A DNA stretch of 64,000 bases from Psychroflexus planctonicus (GTDB lineage: Bacteria; Bacteroidota; Bacteroidia; Flavobacteriales; Flavobacteriaceae), in assembly GCF_014640195.1 (NCBI RefSeq), contig NZ_BMGM01000007.1, positions 164,581 to 228,580 of the forward strand, in the 5' to 3' direction. This document shows positions 36,541 to 45,210 of the stretch, piece by piece. Every line of letters begins with the position of its first letter. The stretch's first letter is position 1. Position numbers and translations under genes: made by a program. The notes under the pieces were generated by a model that saw nothing but the letters and a program-made list of their open reading frames with translations, searched no databases and was not told the origin of the DNA.

Positions 36541-36924
36541 TTACCCTTGATTGTTTTTTGCTTCAATGCTTAAGGTAGCGTGTGGTACAAGTTTTAAACG
36601 CTCTTTGTTTATCAATTTTCCTGTAACACGACAAATACCATAGGTTTTGTTTTCAATGCGAATAAGCGCATTTTTTAAGTCACGAATAAATTTCCCTTGA
36701 CGTATAGCTAATGCAGAGTTGGCTTCTTTGCTTAACGTGTTGCTACCATCATCAAAAGATTTAAAAGTGGGTGCAGTATCTTCAGTATCGTTAGCACTTC
36801 CATTTTTGAAAGCTTCTTGATACAGTTTCAATTGTTTTTCTGCGTTTACAATTTTTTCTTCGATTAAGGATTTAAATTCGGCTAGAACTTCATCGCTATA
36901 TCGTTCTTTGATAGTTGTTTCCAT
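36541..36924 (-). CDS. DksA/TraR family protein without the zinc cysteines
   Basis: 127 residues. The pattern is that of DksA: N-terminal helices, a coiled coil, an acidic tip (SFDDGSN at 56-62), and the C-terminal globular part YGICRVTGKLINKERLKLVPHA. In classical C4 members the last part holds two CxxC pairs. Here only C98 remains, so no zinc site can form. Members of this type are predicted to enter the RNA polymerase secondary channel and modulate transcription. Downstream of ileS with a 6-base gap, so it depends on the ileS promoter unless it has its own. Confidence 0.82.
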   Translation of the reverse strand: METTIKERYSDEVLAEFKSLIEEKIVNAEKQLKLYQEAFKNGSANDTEDTAPTFKSFDDGSNTLSKEANSALAIRQGKFIRDLKNALIRIENKTYGICRVTGKLINKERLKLVPHATLSIEAKNNQG

Positions 36925-36930
36925 AAATGT

Positions 36931-39900
36931 TTATTTAATTTTTTCCATTTGTAGAACTGTGCTCACATCATCGAATTCAATGACAGTCCCGTTTTCTATA
37001 TTGTCGTTAAATATAAGGCTTGAAGTTAAGGTTTCCGCCTTTATGTAGTTTAAATTTTCTTCAACAGCTACTTTTAACTTTTTGTTTTCTTTTAATGTAA
37101 TCTTAACTTGATCGGTAACGTCTAAACCACTATCTTTTCTTATGTTTTGTATACGGTTCACCAATTCTCTGGCAATTCCTTCATGAATTAAGTCCTGACT
37201 TAAAGTTACATCTAAAGCAACCGTTACTCCATTTGCTGTTGCTACCAACCATCCTTCAATGTCTTCTGAAGTAATTTCTACTTCATCGATGCTTATTTCA
37301 GTTGATTCATCATTAATTTGAAGCTCAATTTTTCCATTTTGCTCAATTTGCTTGATGTCTTCTGCTTCTAATTTTTGGATAGCTTGTACAGCAAACTTCA
37401 TTTCTTTTCCAAAACGAGGACCTAAAACCTTAAAATTAGGCTTGATGCTCTTCACTAAAATTCCAGAAGCATCATCTAAAAATTGCACTTCCTTTACGTT
37501 TACTTCAGCTTTAATTAAATCTGCTACTGCTGCAATTTCTTCCCGTGTTTGTTCATCTAAAACAGGAATCATAATGCGTTGTAAAGGCTGACGCACTTTT
37601 ATCATTTCCTTCTTACGAAGCGATAAAACCAAAGATGAAATCTGTTGCGCTTTTTGCATTTTACGCTCCAAACTTTTATTCACCAGGCTTAAATCAGCTT
37701 TTGGAAATTCTGCTAAGTGAACGCTCTCTTCCTGTTTTACAGCTGTATTTTGAGTTAAATCTTTATACAATTGATCTGCAAAAAATGGTGCAACTGGAGC
37801 AGCTAATTCGGTAACCGTTTTTAAGCAAGTAAATAAGGTTTGGTAAGCTGAAATTTTATCGGTTTTGTATTCGCCCTTCCAAAAACGTCTTCGGCATAAT
37901 CGCACGTACCAGTTACTTAAATTTTCTTGAACAAAATCTGAAATGGCACGTGTTGCTTTTGTAGGTTCGTATTCGTTATAAAACTGATCTACATTTTGGA
38001 TAAGCGTATTCAGTTCAGAAAGAATCCATTGATCAATTTCTGGTCGCTCTTCAATTGCAATTTCTGCTTCTTCATAAGCAAATTCATCAATATTTGCATA
38101 CAAGGCAAAAAATGAATAGGTGTTGTAAAGTGTTCCAAAGAATTTACGCTGCACTTCGGCAATTCCTGCTAAATCGAATTTTAAATTGTCCCACGGATTC
38201 GCATTGCTAATCATGTACCAACGTGTAGCATCGGGACCGTATTCTTTTAAGGTTTCAAAAGGATTTACGGCATTACCTAAACGCTTGGACATTTTTTGTC
38301 CGTTTTTGTCTAATACCAAACCATTGGAAACAACATTTTTATAAGCTACGCGATCAAAAACCATAGTGGCTATGGCATGTAGGGTATAAAACCAGCCTCG
38401 TGTTTGGTCTACGCCTTCGGCAATAAAATCGGCTTGAAAGCCCCCCAGCCCCCTAAGGGGGGACTTATCAAGCTTATCTTTAATCTTTTTTAAGACTGCA
38501 TCTGTTTCATTTATAACTTCTTCATTTGAAAAGCGAATGACATTTAAGTCAAACTTCTCTTTCAAAAATTGACTCCTAAATTCATCATTTTTTCTAATTT
38601 CTGGATCATTATGATAACCCCCATCAACTTCAACAATCAATTTTCTATCCAAACAAACGAAATCTGCTATGTATTCATCAATAATATGTTCTCTTCTAAA
38701 TTTATAACCAGAAAGCTTCTTTCCTCTTAAAAACTCCCATAAAGTTTTTTCTGCTTGAGTTGGATTTTTTTTTCTGTTTTGAGCTTTTTCCTTTAAAAAT
38801 TTATAAGAAGACTTACGAGCTGTCTGATATTTTGGAGAAACAAGTCTCCCTTTGGGGGATTTAGGGGGCATCTCGAATGGATAATGCCATTGTGCATAAG
38901 GCATAGAACCTGAATCGAACCACACATCGATTAAATCGGCTTCGCGTTTCATGGGTTTTCCGCTTTCAGAAACCAAGGTGATTTCATCGACTACGTTTTT
39001 ATGTAAATCTACATGAGCATAATTTTCATCGCTCATATTGCCTACTTCAAATTTTGCATACGGATCATCTTGCATGATTCCAGCAGCGATGGATTGCTGA
39101 ATTTCGCTTTTCAATTCTTCAATAGAACTGATTATTTTTTCTTCTTTTCCATCTTCTGTTCGCCAGATAGGTAAGGGAATTCCCCAATAACGAGATCGTG
39201 AAAGATTCCAGTCGTTTGCGTTGGCTAACCAGTTTCCAAATCGACCTTCGCCAGTAGATTTTGGCTTCCAATTGATGTTGGTATTTAAATCGTGCATCCG
39301 ATCTTTAAACTCGGTTACTTTAATGAACCAAGAATCTAATGGATAATATAAAATAGGTTTATCGGTTCGCCAACAATTCGGGTACGAGTGAACGTATTTT
39401 TCTACATGAAAAGCTTTGTTTTCTTCTTTTAATTTGATGGCAAGCTCAACATCTACAGACTTTTCGGGAGCTTCACCTTCTGGATAATATTCATTTTTTA
39501 CATATTTACCAGCAAATTCACCTAACTCAGGTCTAAACTTTCCTTTTAAATTGACTAATGGTACTAGATTATCATTTTCATCTTTTACTAACATTCCTGG
39601 TACTTCAGGATTTGCTTGTTTGGCTACTTGCGCATCGTCTGCACCGAAAGTGGGTGCAGTGTGCACAATTCCTGTTCCATCTTCGGTAGTTACAAAATCG
39701 CCTACTATTACGCGAAATGCATTTTCTGGATGATGAAAAGGTTTTGCAAAAGCAAGTAATTGCTCGTAACGTGCTTCCACTAAATCTTTTCCACTAAAAG
39801 TCTGTAAAACCGAATACGGAATTTTTTTATCTCCTTGCTGATAGGTTTTTACTTCATCTTCAGTTTCAACCGCTGTAAACTTTTTATTGAATTGTTTTTT

Positions 39901-40743
39901 GATTAAATCTTTAGCAACAATAATCTTTATCGGCTCAAAAGTGTATTGGTTGTATGTTGAAACTAGCGCATATTCAATTTTTGGACCTACCGTTAAAGCC
40001 GTGTTACTTGGCAAAGTCCAAGGTGTGGTTGTCCATGCAATAAAGTAAATATCGCCATCAACAGATTTTAAATTTGTTGGTAAAGATTCTTTTATGGCTT
40101 TAAACTGAGCGGTAACAGTAGTATCGGTAACATCTTGGTACGTTCCCGGCTGATTTAATTCGTGTGAACTCAATCCTGTTCCTGCTTTTGGCGAATACGG
40201 CTGAATGGTGTAGCCTTTGTAAATTAAACCTTTTTTGTAGATTTCAGCTAACAACCACCAAACGCTTTCCATGTATTTGGAAGTGTACGTAACATACGGA
40301 TTATCCATATCTACCCAATAACCAATCTTTTCGGTCAAGTCGTTCCACACATCAGTGTAACGCATTACGGCTTCTTTACAAGCTTTATTATAGTCTGCAA
40401 TTGAAATTTTGGTACCGATGTCTTCTTTAGTGATGCCTAATTCCTTTTCTACGCCTAATTCTACTGGCAAACCATGTGTATCCCATCCGGCTTTTCGTTT
40501 TACATGAAAGCCTTTTTGGGTTTTATATCTACAGAAAATGTCCTTAATGGTTCTAGCCATGACATGGTGAATTCCTGGCTGCCCGTTAGCTGATGGTGGT
40601 CCTTCAAAAAAAACGAATGGAGTTTCTCCTTCACGAGAATCCATACTTTTTTTAAAGATGTTATTTTTCTGCCACTCTTCGCCAACCTTTTCGGCGATTT
40701 TAGGAAGGTCTAAGCCTTTATATTCAGCAAATTTCTTTGTCAT
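36931..40743 (-). CDS. ileS: Isoleucyl-tRNA synthetase with an inserted DUF559 nuclease domain
   Basis: Charges tRNA(Ile). 1270 residues from ATG 40743 (an in-frame GTG lies two codons earlier), against roughly 1130 usual in this group. Class I signatures are intact: GIHH (57-60, the HIGH variant) and KMSKR (817-821). The editing domain lies between them, and the anticodon-binding part and C-terminal extension follow. Residues 626-768 are foreign: after WHYPFEM the chain enters PPKSPKGRLVSP, continues as a DUF559 nuclease domain with YIADFVCL (D694) and LIVEVDGGYH (E705, D707), and leaves through KSPLRGLGGF into QADFIAEGVDQTRGWF, where the synthetase resumes. The frame is open throughout. Whether the product is one chain is unknown. 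Confidence 0.93.
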   Translation of the reverse strand: MTKKFAEYKGLDLPKIAEKVGEEWQKNNIFKKSMDSREGETPFVFFEGPPSANGQPGIHHVMARTIKDIFCRYKTQKGFHVKRKAGWDTHGLPVELGVEKELGITKEDIGTKISIADYNKACKEAVMRYTDVWNDLTEKIGYWVDMDNPYVTYTSKYMESVWWLLAEIYKKGLIYKGYTIQPYSPKAGTGLSSHELNQPGTYQDVTDTTVTAQFKAIKESLPTNLKSVDGDIYFIAWTTTPWTLPSNTALTVGPKIEYALVSTYNQYTFEPIKIIVAKDLIKKQFNKKFTAVETEDEVKTYQQGDKKIPYSVLQTFSGKDLVEARYEQLLAFAKPFHHPENAFRVIVGDFVTTEDGTGIVHTAPTFGADDAQVAKQANPEVPGMLVKDENDNLVPLVNLKGKFRPELGEFAGKYVKNEYYPEGEAPEKSVDVELAIKLKEENKAFHVEKYVHSYPNCWRTDKPILYYPLDSWFIKVTEFKDRMHDLNTNINWKPKSTGEGRFGNWLANANDWNLSRSRYWGIPLPIWRTEDGKEEKIISSIEELKSEIQQSIAAGIMQDDPYAKFEVGNMSDENYAHVDLHKNVVDEITLVSESGKPMKREADLIDVWFDSGSMPYAQWHYPFEMPPKSPKGRLVSPKYQTARKSSYKFLKEKAQNRKKNPTQAEKTLWEFLRGKKLSGYKFRREHIIDEYIADFVCLDRKLIVEVDGGYHNDPEIRKNDEFRSQFLKEKFDLNVIRFSNEEVINETDAVLKKIKDKLDKSPLRGLGGFQADFIAEGVDQTRGWFYTLHAIATMVFDRVAYKNVVSNGLVLDKNGQKMSKRLGNAVNPFETLKEYGPDATRWYMISNANPWDNLKFDLAGIAEVQRKFFGTLYNTYSFFALYANIDEFAYEEAEIAIEERPEIDQWILSELNTLIQNVDQFYNEYEPTKATRAISDFVQENLSNWYVRLCRRRFWKGEYKTDKISAYQTLFTCLKTVTELAAPVAPFFADQLYKDLTQNTAVKQEESVHLAEFPKADLSLVNKSLERKMQKAQQISSLVLSLRKKEMIKVRQPLQRIMIPVLDEQTREEIAAVADLIKAEVNVKEVQFLDDASGILVKSIKPNFKVLGPRFGKEMKFAVQAIQKLEAEDIKQIEQNGKIELQINDESTEISIDEVEITSEDIEGWLVATANGVTVALDVTLSQDLIHEGIARELVNRIQNIRKDSGLDVTDQVKITLKENKKLKVAVEENLNYIKAETLTSSLIFNDNIENGTVIEFDDVSTVLQMEKIK
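38440..38869 (-). mobile_element. DUF559 element inserted in ileS, bounded by G/C-rich inverted repeats
   Basis: A 430-bp segment with imperfect terminal inverted repeats at 38440-38466 and 38842-38869. Both read GCCCCC...CCCC(T/A)AA(G)GGG...GACTT from the outside in, and each could fold back on itself through its C-run and G-run. They stand out from the AT-rich host. The inside encodes, in the ileS frame, one DUF559 domain of about 110 residues (NPTQAEKTLWEFLRG, YKFRREHIIDEYIADF, EVDGGYH), related to Vsr and other PD-(D/E)XK nucleases. No transposase is present and no target duplication is obvious. Mobility is inferred from the repeats and from interruption of a conserved loop of IleRS. Confidence 0.75.
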
Positions 40744-40766
40744 TTTCACTTGATTTCAAATGCGTT

Positions 40767-40775
40767 GCGAAATTA
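40767..40775 (-). promoter_or_regulatory. Candidate -7 box of ileS-dksA
   Basis: On the minus strand TAATTTCGC, close to TAnnTTTG, 23 bases before the ATG at 40743. Confidence 0.4.
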
Positions 40776-40875
40776 ATGAAATTTGTAAAATAGGCTTGTT
40801 TGAAAGCAAAAAATAAGCAAAGCAATTAGAGAAAATTAATCAGCTGATCAGAATGTGATAGAATATTCAAAAAAA

Positions 40876-41091
40876 CTACTGAAAGTAGAATTTTCTAAAT
40901 CCTAAAATTCCACCGACTAGTAGAGTTGTGTACAACAAATTATCTATTGGTGCTTCTGGAACATCATTAACTGTTTCGCTAAAACCCAATGCACTTTCTA
41001 AGTCTGTAGATGATGCTTGCGCTTGTGATTGATTCATACTTGTACAAAAAAGTACTATCGAACATATTAAAAGGAAAATAGATGATTTCAT
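40876..41091 (-). CDS. Small exported protein with VPEAPI C-terminal sorting-like tail (paralogue 1)
   Basis: 71 residues. A signal peptide (about 1-25, ending QSQAQA) is followed by a short polar segment containing LESALGFSETVNDVPEAPID, then a hydrophobic helix (LLYTTLLVGGILGF) and a basic end (RKFYFQ). A short motif, one helix and a basic tail is the layout of PEP-CTERM and related C-terminal sorting signals. I recall a flavobacterial 'PID-CTERM' type with this P-I-D motif. Almost no mature protein is left between the two signals. Function unknown. The neighbour at 41250 is a paralogue. Confidence 0.65.
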   Translation of the reverse strand: MKSSIFLLICSIVLFCTSMNQSQAQASSTDLESALGFSETVNDVPEAPIDNLLYTTLLVGGILGFRKFYFQ

Positions 41092-41194
41092 TTATCAATA
41101 ATTTTGGCTAAAAATAAATGCAAGTATGGATAAGAAATCAATGTAGTTGTTGAAATCTGCTTTTGGGTTTGTGAAATGTGTGATTTATTAATTA

Positions 41195-41226
41195 AAACAA
41201 AAAAACCGCTTCAAATGAAGCGGTTG
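41195..41226 (-). terminator. Terminator after paralogue 2
   Basis: Minus-strand hairpin AACCGCTTCA-TT-TGAAGCGGTT followed by TTTTTGTTTT, about 24 bases past the stop at 41250. It separates the two small genes into different transcripts. Confidence 0.85.
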
Positions 41227-41249
41227 AAATAATGTATGATAAAAGTTAT

Positions 41250-41465
41250 TTACTTTTTAATTTTTCTGTATCCAAAAACAGCACCTGCTGCTAAGCCTAA
41301 AATCACTAATCCGTGAATTGGCGCTTCTGGAACATCATCAACAGTTTCTTCAAAACCCAATGCATCTTCCAAAGACTGCCCAATGCTTATTTGAGTTGTA
41401 AATAGCAAACATAATAGAATTAATATACCTATGCTTTTGGAATTGATAATTTTATTTCTCTTCAT
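41250..41465 (-). CDS. Small exported protein with VPEAPI C-terminal sorting-like tail (paralogue 2)
   Basis: 71 residues, the same length as the protein encoded at 40876 and of the same design. A signal peptide of about 30 residues (ILILLCLLFTTQISIGQ) precedes SLEDALGFEETVDDVPEAPI, a helix (GLVILGLAAGAVFG), and the basic end YRKIKK. The shared ALGF-ETV-DVPEAPI block shows duplication, while signal peptides and helices have diverged. It has its own promoter box (41498-41506) and terminator, so it is not a remnant of the T9SS gene upstream. Function unknown. Confidence 0.65.
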   Translation of the reverse strand: MKRNKIINSKSIGILILLCLLFTTQISIGQSLEDALGFEETVDDVPEAPIHGLVILGLAAGAVFGYRKIKK

Positions 41466-41497
41466 AATCAGTTGTTTAATATGGCTTGTTAGTTAAA

Positions 41498-41506
41498 ACA
41501 AATGTA
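41498..41506 (-). promoter_or_regulatory. -7 promoter box of paralogue 2
   Basis: TACATTTGT on the minus strand, a full TAnnTTTG match 33 bases before the ATG at 41465. Confidence 0.5.
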
Positions 41507-41515
41507 GGGTAAAAT

Positions 41516-44500
41516 TTATAATTTAATGAATTTCCTTACGTGATTTTTACTTCCCAGGTTTATTTTTATGAAATACATACCGGAATTTAAATCACTTGCA
41601 TTCAATTTATAGTTGCTATTTTCTTCAAAATTCACTTTAGTTTGTGAAATTTGTTTTCCTACTACATTATAAATTTCTATCTGTACATTCTCTTTTGCTA
41701 AAGTATTGGCTATTGAAATGTTGATTATGTCTTCAACAGGGTTTGGATACACTTGAACCTGCTCAGCAAAGGTAAATTCATTATCACTTAAAGTTACATT
41801 ACCAAATACCAACTCAAAACGTAAAATATTTACACTTTCTTGAATTGAAGCATCTGCTGTAAATTCAATTTCACTATGAGCATGTTGAATAGGAATAAGT
41901 TCTTCCGTATAATTATCTTTCAAAAATAGCTCATCGTCGCTATTAAAATTCTGTACGTTGAATGTAAAAGTATAAGAATCTGTTGAAAGATTATTTAGCA
42001 AAAATGGAATGTTCTCACCAGTTTGTGGTACAGCTCTATTTTCAATTGAAAACAATTGATTTGCATTCACAGTAGCTAAATTAATACCAGGATTACCCAT
42101 TTTTGTAGCATCCAACTCATCTACTTCATTATTTCCTTCTTCTGAAAAACGCAAACCTAAGGCATCTTCTTCGGTGAAACCATTATTTAATTTGTCTGTT
42201 TTATAAATTCTCATGTTTACAAAAGCAGGCATATTTCCAACTGAAAAAACTTGAGTTTGAGAACCAGAAGTTACTTTATCATCTTCATTAAATTCAATAC
42301 TAAAGTCTGAACCCGATGCGTTGTTTTTCATAAATACCGCTTGCCCTGGACGTAAGAATTCATCTGCATTGGAACTGCTTGGTAATGGGACATCGTTACT
42401 TCCATCAGAAAGGGTTACGGTAACAAAACCACCAGCTGTACCTAAAGATGGATCCCAATAATAGGCAGAATTTGTATTTACGTCTGCCCCGTAAGTTAAA
42501 TTGTTTAAATCTACCACCGCTTGATATGGATTACCGATAAAGGTGTAATTTCCCACATAGTCTGATATTGTAACTGTTTGATTTCCTGTATGCAATGTTC
42601 CTGTTGCACTTAATGTAACATCATTAGCTGCTGCATCATTATCACTTAAGCTTACACTACGATCTCCACGAACATATAAACGGTAAGGTTTCCCTGCTTG
42701 AATATCTTGTGTTGTAGAAGTAATTGGCACCCAAGCATTATTATTGATTTGGTCTGATAACGTATGATCATAAGTAAACATAGACGGGTTGTCTGTTGAT
42801 GTTGCATCAAAGCCATTACTTGCACCACCAGTACCGGTAATATGTGTTTGTTGTTGCCAAGCATCAGCAATATTTACATTTCCAACTGGAGATGCTAAAA
42901 AGCGGAAAGCACGAGCATTGTCACTACGTTTTGGAATAAAACGCTCAGCGGTTACGTTTCCAGTAATTGTTGAGCCTGTCGCATCAGCAAGTTGTCCTGA
43001 ACCTGATGTATCGCTTTTAAATGTTAAGTTCCCTGATATTGTTAAATTGTTTCCATCTAAATCTAATACTGATGTTGAAGAAACTTCACCATTTTTTATA
43101 GATAAGTTTTCTGTAGCAGTGAAGTTATCTAAAAAGAAAACATCGGAAGAGCCAGTAGAACCGTCAGCTTTTGCATTAAATTTCCAAGCACCAGTCTCAT
43201 AAACTAAATTATCGATAACACCCGGGTTAGCGGAACTTACAGCAGTATTTTCATACGAATCAGTTAGGAAGCTAAAGAAATCTCTTGAAGAATCTGCAAC
43301 ACCCTGAACTGTATCATCTATTAAGATTCCATCAGCTGTATTAGCTGTTCCTCCTTCATATAATTGCCAACTTCTACCAGTACCAAAAAACATTGCTGAT
43401 GTACCTTGTATAAAAACAGTCTGTGCATTCAAAGATCCAAACTCACTCTCAAAGTCAGGTTGATTATTTCCTCTCGTAATAATTAAAAATCCGTTGACTG
43501 GAATAGTAGCGTTTGAAATATCATCATCAAAATCCCAAACAGTACCGTCAGATTGCATTACTAATTTAGAAGTACTCATATCAATTGGCTGAGCCGTAGT
43601 ATTATAAATTTCAATAAACTCATTATTAAAATCTGAAGCATCAGAAATTTCTGTTATTAACAAGTCTCCAGAAGATGGAGCCACAGGCATAACTACAACA
43701 TCAAAACTTGAAGAATCGTATGTACCTGATATAAAGCTAGTATCGTCTGTTGCGGTTAAGATTACCCCAGTTGCTGTGGCATCAAACACTAAATTATTGA
43801 AAGTAGCAACGCCATTAACAGCTTCTGCAGTTATTGTTGCCGTAGCATCAAAACTACCAGAAGTAGTCAGCGAAATATTAAACAAACCAGCACCTGTATA
43901 ATCAAGGTCTATATTACTGTTTGCATCTGTATAAGCAACTTCTACCGCTGGTGCAATAGCAGTATTAACACTAACATTAGTTGGTTGTTGTAAAAAGGCT
44001 AATTGAGTAGCATCAACTTCTATGCTATGATTGTTTCCAGTAACATTACCTAGCGTAAAAGGATCTACAAAACCAGAACCAGAAGCATCAGCTAAGAATC
44101 CACTTGAAGTTCCATCGATTTGAAATTGAAGCACACTCCCATCAATTATATTAGAAGTATTTAAGTAAGCACCTAATTCAAATTCTAAACTTGTACCATC
44201 TGCAATTGAAATGGCTGTTGAAAAATCGAGTGTAATTTCCGTATCTGATATACTTACGGTAGGCGAATAAGAATTTAAATCTTCATCTAGTAAAGTTATT
44301 CCTTGTATGTGATCACTCCAATCTGCTGTATTATTAGATCCAGGTACAAAACGCATACGTGTAATTTCAGTAGGCAAAGCATCACCCGAAGCTTGATCTT
44401 CAACTACAAATCCTAAAACTGCAAAACCATCTAAAGCAGTTGTTACATCTATTGCTGTTTGCGCTGAAGCTGCAACTTGTGTTGTAGGTGCAAATACTTC

Positions 44501-45187
44501 TGTAGTTGTATCGTTTGTTGAAAGTGGTGTCGCTTGAACTTGAATGTTATCTAAGTAAATACCTTCATCAGTAGCAGTTAAACCTTCAAAAGAAATTGTT
44601 ATATCTAAGGTAGAATTTCCTGATAGTGGTATTGTAGATGATGAAAATGTCGCAAACTGATCACTTGTCACAGTACATCCACTCGTACCTGTGGTTAAAG
44701 CTGGAAGAGTACCAGCTCCACAATCTCCTACTCCATCAAAATCCGTATCTAAAGATGCTGCTTCATTGAATGTGCCACCATTGTTACGTACCCAAAGTAA
44801 ATTTTGAGCAGCTCCACCATCAATTGAATAAGTAATACTCATTTCATCTGAATTGTCCCAGTCATTATAATGGTGTGCTAATAAATCTATTAGAAAGGTA
44901 AAATCACTATATCCTGTAATATCAATTTGATCTAGAGTAATAGTCGCTGGTGTAACACCAGTATCTTCTACAGCCCAAATAAAAGTTGAATTTCCTCCAA
45001 TATTAGGATTTGAACGATTGAATATATCGACAAAACTACCTACAGATCCTTCTGTAACTGATGGAGTGTATCCTGAGTTTTCAGTTTCAAAGTCCTGAGT
45101 ATAAATTGTGGTCTGCGCATTCATTTGAAATGCAAATAATCCAAATAGCAGTAATAAATAAATTGAGTAGTATTTTTTCATCATCAT
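41516..45187 (-). CDS. Large secreted protein with lamin-tail domain and T9SS type A sorting tail
   Basis: About 1223 residues. A signal peptide (MMMKKYYSIYLLLLFGLFAF, cleaved after MNAQ) is followed by a beta-sandwich region (about 30-215), Ig-like repeats (about 385-500) and a lamin-tail domain (starting LLITEISDASDFNNEFIEIY). Further beta-rich sequence follows, then the type A sorting tail (VYPNPVEDIINISI ... SGMYFIKINLGSKNHVRKFIKL). It should cross the outer membrane by the type IX system and be anchored or released. Surface adhesion or nuclease-associated roles are known for lamin-tail proteins, but no catalytic domain is seen. A frame to 45205 is excluded because the promoter box lies there. 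Confidence 0.85.
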   Translation of the reverse strand: MMMKKYYSIYLLLLFGLFAFQMNAQTTIYTQDFETENSGYTPSVTEGSVGSFVDIFNRSNPNIGGNSTFIWAVEDTGVTPATITLDQIDITGYSDFTFLIDLLAHHYNDWDNSDEMSITYSIDGGAAQNLLWVRNNGGTFNEAASLDTDFDGVGDCGAGTLPALTTGTSGCTVTSDQFATFSSSTIPLSGNSTLDITISFEGLTATDEGIYLDNIQVQATPLSTNDTTTEVFAPTTQVAASAQTAIDVTTALDGFAVLGFVVEDQASGDALPTEITRMRFVPGSNNTADWSDHIQGITLLDEDLNSYSPTVSISDTEITLDFSTAISIADGTSLEFELGAYLNTSNIIDGSVLQFQIDGTSSGFLADASGSGFVDPFTLGNVTGNNHSIEVDATQLAFLQQPTNVSVNTAIAPAVEVAYTDANSNIDLDYTGAGLFNISLTTSGSFDATATITAEAVNGVATFNNLVFDATATGVILTATDDTSFISGTYDSSSFDVVVMPVAPSSGDLLITEISDASDFNNEFIEIYNTTAQPIDMSTSKLVMQSDGTVWDFDDDISNATIPVNGFLIITRGNNQPDFESEFGSLNAQTVFIQGTSAMFFGTGRSWQLYEGGTANTADGILIDDTVQGVADSSRDFFSFLTDSYENTAVSSANPGVIDNLVYETGAWKFNAKADGSTGSSDVFFLDNFTATENLSIKNGEVSSTSVLDLDGNNLTISGNLTFKSDTSGSGQLADATGSTITGNVTAERFIPKRSDNARAFRFLASPVGNVNIADAWQQQTHITGTGGASNGFDATSTDNPSMFTYDHTLSDQINNNAWVPITSTTQDIQAGKPYRLYVRGDRSVSLSDNDAAANDVTLSATGTLHTGNQTVTISDYVGNYTFIGNPYQAVVDLNNLTYGADVNTNSAYYWDPSLGTAGGFVTVTLSDGSNDVPLPSSSNADEFLRPGQAVFMKNNASGSDFSIEFNEDDKVTSGSQTQVFSVGNMPAFVNMRIYKTDKLNNGFTEEDALGLRFSEEGNNEVDELDATKMGNPGINLATVNANQLFSIENRAVPQTGENIPFLLNNLSTDSYTFTFNVQNFNSDDELFLKDNYTEELIPIQHAHSEIEFTADASIQESVNILRFELVFGNVTLSDNEFTFAEQVQVYPNPVEDIINISIANTLAKENVQIEIYNVVGKQISQTKVNFEENSNYKLNASDLNSGMYFIKINLGSKNHVRKFIKL

Positions 45188-45201
45188 ATAGATTTTATAC
45201 A

Positions 45202-45210
45202 GCAAACTTA
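45202..45210 (-). promoter_or_regulatory. -7 promoter box of the T9SS type A gene
   Basis: TAAGTTTGC on the minus strand, a full consensus match 14 bases upstream of the ATG at 45187. It places the transcript start just before the MMMKK codons. Confidence 0.55.

Noticed and set aside
36931..40743. ileS insert as an intein or self-splicing intron
   Set aside because: No Cys/Ser at the N-terminal junction, no His-Asn followed by Cys/Ser/Thr at the C-terminal one, no Hint-domain sequence, and the frame is open across, so neither protein nor RNA splicing is indicated.
42789..43202. 137-codon plus-strand frame opposite the T9SS type A gene
   Set aside because: Shadow of the reverse-strand gene. 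The translation has no domain and the sense protein is continuous.
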